This document shows, piece by piece, positions 62,001 to 64,000 of a stretch of DNA of 64,000 bases. A program made the position numbers and the translations under genes. The notes beneath the pieces were generated by a model. It saw only the letters and a program-made list of their open reading frames with translations, was not told where the DNA came from and did no database searches. Location: the NCBI GenBank assembly GCA_963850605.1, contig CAWKLX010000007.1, forward strand, positions 310,001-374,000, given 5' to 3'. Source of the stretch: BOG-908 sp963850605 (GTDB taxonomy: Bacteria > Pseudomonadota > Alphaproteobacteria > Acetobacterales > Acetobacteraceae). The first letter of the stretch is position 1; each line of letters opens with the position of its first letter.

Positions 62001-62022
62001 CAGCGCGGGCCGGATCGGCTAC

Positions 62023-62862
62023 TCATGCGGTGGCCAGCGCCGTCTCTGCCCGCTTCAGATAGGCGAGCGCCTGCGGCACCATCACGTCGGCGCGGTGGCT
62101 TTCGCGGGACAGCTCCACGCAAACGAGTTTTTCATACCGGACCGATTGCAACGCGGCCAGTACGGCGGGCACATCCATGTCGCCCTCGCCGAACGGAAGG
62201 TGCACGTGCACACCGCGTTTCATGTCTTCGATCGCGACCGTGCCAACACGGGCGGCGAATTCCAATACGGCGTCTTGGGGCGCGCGCTCGCCGGTCACCA
62301 GACAATGGCCTGTGTCGAGCGCCAGACGCAACCCAGGAATATCCAGCGCGCAGAAATCGTCCACCGTTTCGACCAGCATTCCAGGCTCCGGCTCCAGGGC
62401 CGCCAACACGCCCAGCAACTCCGCGCGACGCGCGACGCGTTCCGCGCCCTCGCGCAACCATTCGTACGCTTGCGCGCGCGAGACGCCGGGTTTCGGTACG
62501 CCGGCCCAGAAGCTCATGGCCTCCGCCCCGGTTTCGGCGGCTACCGTGAGCGCGCGCGTCAGGAAATCCAATCTTCTTGCCCGGCCGTTCTCGTCGGCGG
62601 TGAGCAGCGTCGGCTCATGCTTGGCGCGCGGGTCGAGCAGAAAACGCGCCCCGGTTTCCACAACGGATCCCAACCCCAGGCTACGCAGCCGTGCCGCGAC
62701 TTTCGCGAGATTCGAGGTGAAATCGGGATCGAACGGATCGAGGTGATGGATGTCCAGCGTGAGCGCCACACCGTCGTAGCCGGAGTTGGCGATCAGACCC
62801 AGTGCGTCGTTCAACCGGTGATTGGCCGTGCCATTCGTATTGTAGGCATAGCGCAGGCTCAT
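62023..62862 (-). CDS. Sugar phosphate isomerase/epimerase-like TIM-barrel protein
   Basis: A 279-residue TIM-barrel protein of the xylose-isomerase-like/AP-endonuclease 2 superfamily. Visible strand ends: SGYDGVALTLDIHHLDP, FWAGVPKPG, LEPEPGMLVETVDDF, LRLALDTGHCLVTGE, VAIEDMKRGVHVHLPFGEGD and YEKLVCVELSRESHRAD, with the metal-type Glu, Asp and His residues typical of the family. The reaction is unknown. Its ATG overlaps the YcaO stop codon (ATGA), so the two are translationally coupled and probably act together. Confidence 0.82.
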   Translation of the reverse strand: MSLRYAYNTNGTANHRLNDALGLIANSGYDGVALTLDIHHLDPFDPDFTSNLAKVAARLRSLGLGSVVETGARFLLDPRAKHEPTLLTADENGRARRLDFLTRALTVAAETGAEAMSFWAGVPKPGVSRAQAYEWLREGAERVARRAELLGVLAALEPEPGMLVETVDDFCALDIPGLRLALDTGHCLVTGERAPQDAVLEFAARVGTVAIEDMKRGVHVHLPFGEGDMDVPAVLAALQSVRYEKLVCVELSRESHRADVMVPQALAYLKRAETALATA

Positions 62863-64000
62863 GCTGTCTCCAGCGCAATCGGTGCGCTATGGACCAGCGG
62901 CTCGCGATAGAGTGGGTAAAGCGTGCCGACCAGCCGGTCCACTTCGGCGACATCGAGCCACGGCGTGCCACCTATCCGCGCAGCCGACTCGGCCGGTAAT
63001 CGCAATGGCAGCGCGCCGTCTGGCATGGCGTGCGTGCCGACGAGCTTGGACCCGCGCGCCTGCAGTTTGCGGAATCCGCGTTCGCCGATACGATGATAGC
63101 TCATCGTTTCCACCTCCAACCCAGGCACGATGACTTTCACCACATGCACGCGGCCGCCGGGCGGCGAAAAATCGAGTAACCAGGATGTCCATGTCCTGTG
63201 CCGCCAGCCGTCTGGCAAGCTCCTCGACATAAGCCGTCCCCGACAGCACGCCTGTCCACGTCGGCAGATCGGCGAATGGCTTTGTGTCTCGCCGCGATAA
63301 TACCGTATCGGACAGGTTTGCACGCAATGTCGCCGCATCGGATTGGCACCAGGCTTTCATCGCCCGCAGCGCGCGGCCTTCCTCGCTGGCCAGCGTGTGA
63401 TGCGCGCGAAACCGCTCGACATAGCCGGGTGGTGCGACGTGGGCGATCTGCCGCAGCGGCGCATGGCTGAATGCTTTCCGTGCGCGACTGGACGCGAATT
63501 CCAACAGCGCCTTGCGCAACGCATGCTCACGATCGAGCGACGCGGCTTCTCCACAGGCGGTCACCATCAGCGGGAACGGTGCGGACGCATCAGGCTCGCC
63601 CCCGACCGCATACACATTGGCCACGCCAAACTCGTCAGCGGCGAATTTCGGCAACACCTCGATCCCGGCCTGCGCGAATCGGCCCAGCAAGGCACGTGTG
63701 CGCGGATCCGTCGGTTCGCCGGCCGCGAAATCGAGCACGATGCCACGGTCCATGGCGCGAAAGCCCAGCCCGTTTCCGTCGCGCTGCAATAATTCGCCGA
63801 TCCCATGGCCGATGGCAAAGTCCAGCGTAGGGCCGGCGCCAAGCCCGTTGGTGATCGGCGTTGTGAATGGCGTGTAGTCGGCGCGCAAATCGCCGCTGGC
63901 GCAGGCCGCCATCTCGATCGGCACCAGGACAGCGTGACCGGAGGGCCACCGTGTCGCCGGCACCCAGTCCAGTGACGGTCTCGTGGTCCAACATGCTGCC
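62859..64000 (-). pseudogene. YcaO-domain protein, N-terminus outside the window, one frameshift
   Basis: At least 380 codons; the frame is open to the right edge (…TTRPSLDWVPATRW), so the start lies beyond. YcaO proteins use ATP to activate a peptide amide (azoline, amidine or thioamide formation). Family segments: WVPATRWPSGHAVLVPIEMA, TNGLGAGPTLDFAIGHGIGE-type NGLGAGPTLDFAIGHGIGEL, VYAVGGEPD, GEAASLDREHALRKALLE (the ATP/Mg-binding helix) and VHVVKVIVPGLEVE near the C-terminus. At 63177-63180 an extra base shifts the frame between MDILV and DFSPPGGRVHVV. No C-terminal PxPxP tail is present (ends APIALETA). The partner protein (E1-like, ocin-ThiF or TfuA) is not in view. Confidence 0.8.

Noticed and set aside
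1..64000. Search for tRNA, rRNA, CRISPR arrays, IS transposases and prophage genes
   Set aside because: None could be supported by eye; the only repeats are the short hairpin families described. A tRNAscan, Infernal and ISfinder search would be needed to exclude diverged ones.

Overview
The window looks like the chromosome of a high-GC alphaproteobacterium, most likely from the Acetobacteraceae (acetic-acid and acidophile lineage). The inference rests on overall gene content (a DUF4167 protein, SdhE beside mfd and recG, an ISC-type ferredoxin behind two cysteine desulfurases, a rhizobium-like Imp type VI secretion locus) and on AT-rich hairpin repeats. The genus cannot be fixed from sequence alone. 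I saw no rRNA, tRNA, CRISPR array or phage/IS transposase gene.

Region 1 (1-28.4 kb) is mainly housekeeping. It holds the purK tail, a PEP-CTERM exported protein, mfd, sdhE, recG, prmC, a DUF4167 protein, a D-amino-acid-transaminase-like gene, hfq-hflX, an inositol-monophosphatase-like gene followed by pdxA-pdxJ, an M13 peptidase, a frameshifted flavodoxin-like gene, an alpha/beta hydrolase, two cysteine desulfurases (the second frameshifted) with a 2Fe-2S ferredoxin, an acyl-CoA ligase, free-methionine-R-sulfoxide reductase, dps, parE-murQ, clpS and an exported beta-propeller-like protein.

Region 2 (28.7-60 kb) is one complete type VI secretion system (T6SS) built as two divergent operons. 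The plus-strand operon from 39.4 kb reads tssA-tssB-tssC-tssC2-tagJ-tssE-tssF-tssG-tagH-tssJ-tssK-tssL-tssM-tagF/pppA-ppkA. The minus-strand operon reads tssH-hcp, then three unrecognised genes, vgrG, an Eag-type chaperone gene with a long N-terminal extension, a prePAAR/PAAR transmembrane effector, and two small genes that are candidate immunity genes, the last resembling Tsi6. The regulatory genes point to a threonine-phosphorylation switch: a Hanks kinase with repeated acidic D-E-x-T-T motifs, a PP2C phosphatase fused to TagF, an FHA protein, and a TssL whose N-terminus carries a DDERTII site like the phospho-site known in Agrobacterium TssL.

Region 3 (60-64 kb) is a tight four-gene minus-strand operon that runs off the window: a YcaO-domain protein, a TIM-barrel sugar isomerase/epimerase-like protein, a family 4 glycosyltransferase and a PIG-L/LmbE deacetylase. 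The set is suggestive of an uncharacterised glycosylated natural product or modified peptide/thiol.

Two general features stand out. Seven otherwise intact conserved genes carry single-base frameshifts (eight in all), which suggests sequence-level indel errors at least as much as real decay. Two families of palindromic intergenic repeats recur: a GAGCAT/TCCGACCGAAC hairpin and an AAAGTTCTTTGGTTCTTT-type AT-rich hairpin seen six times.
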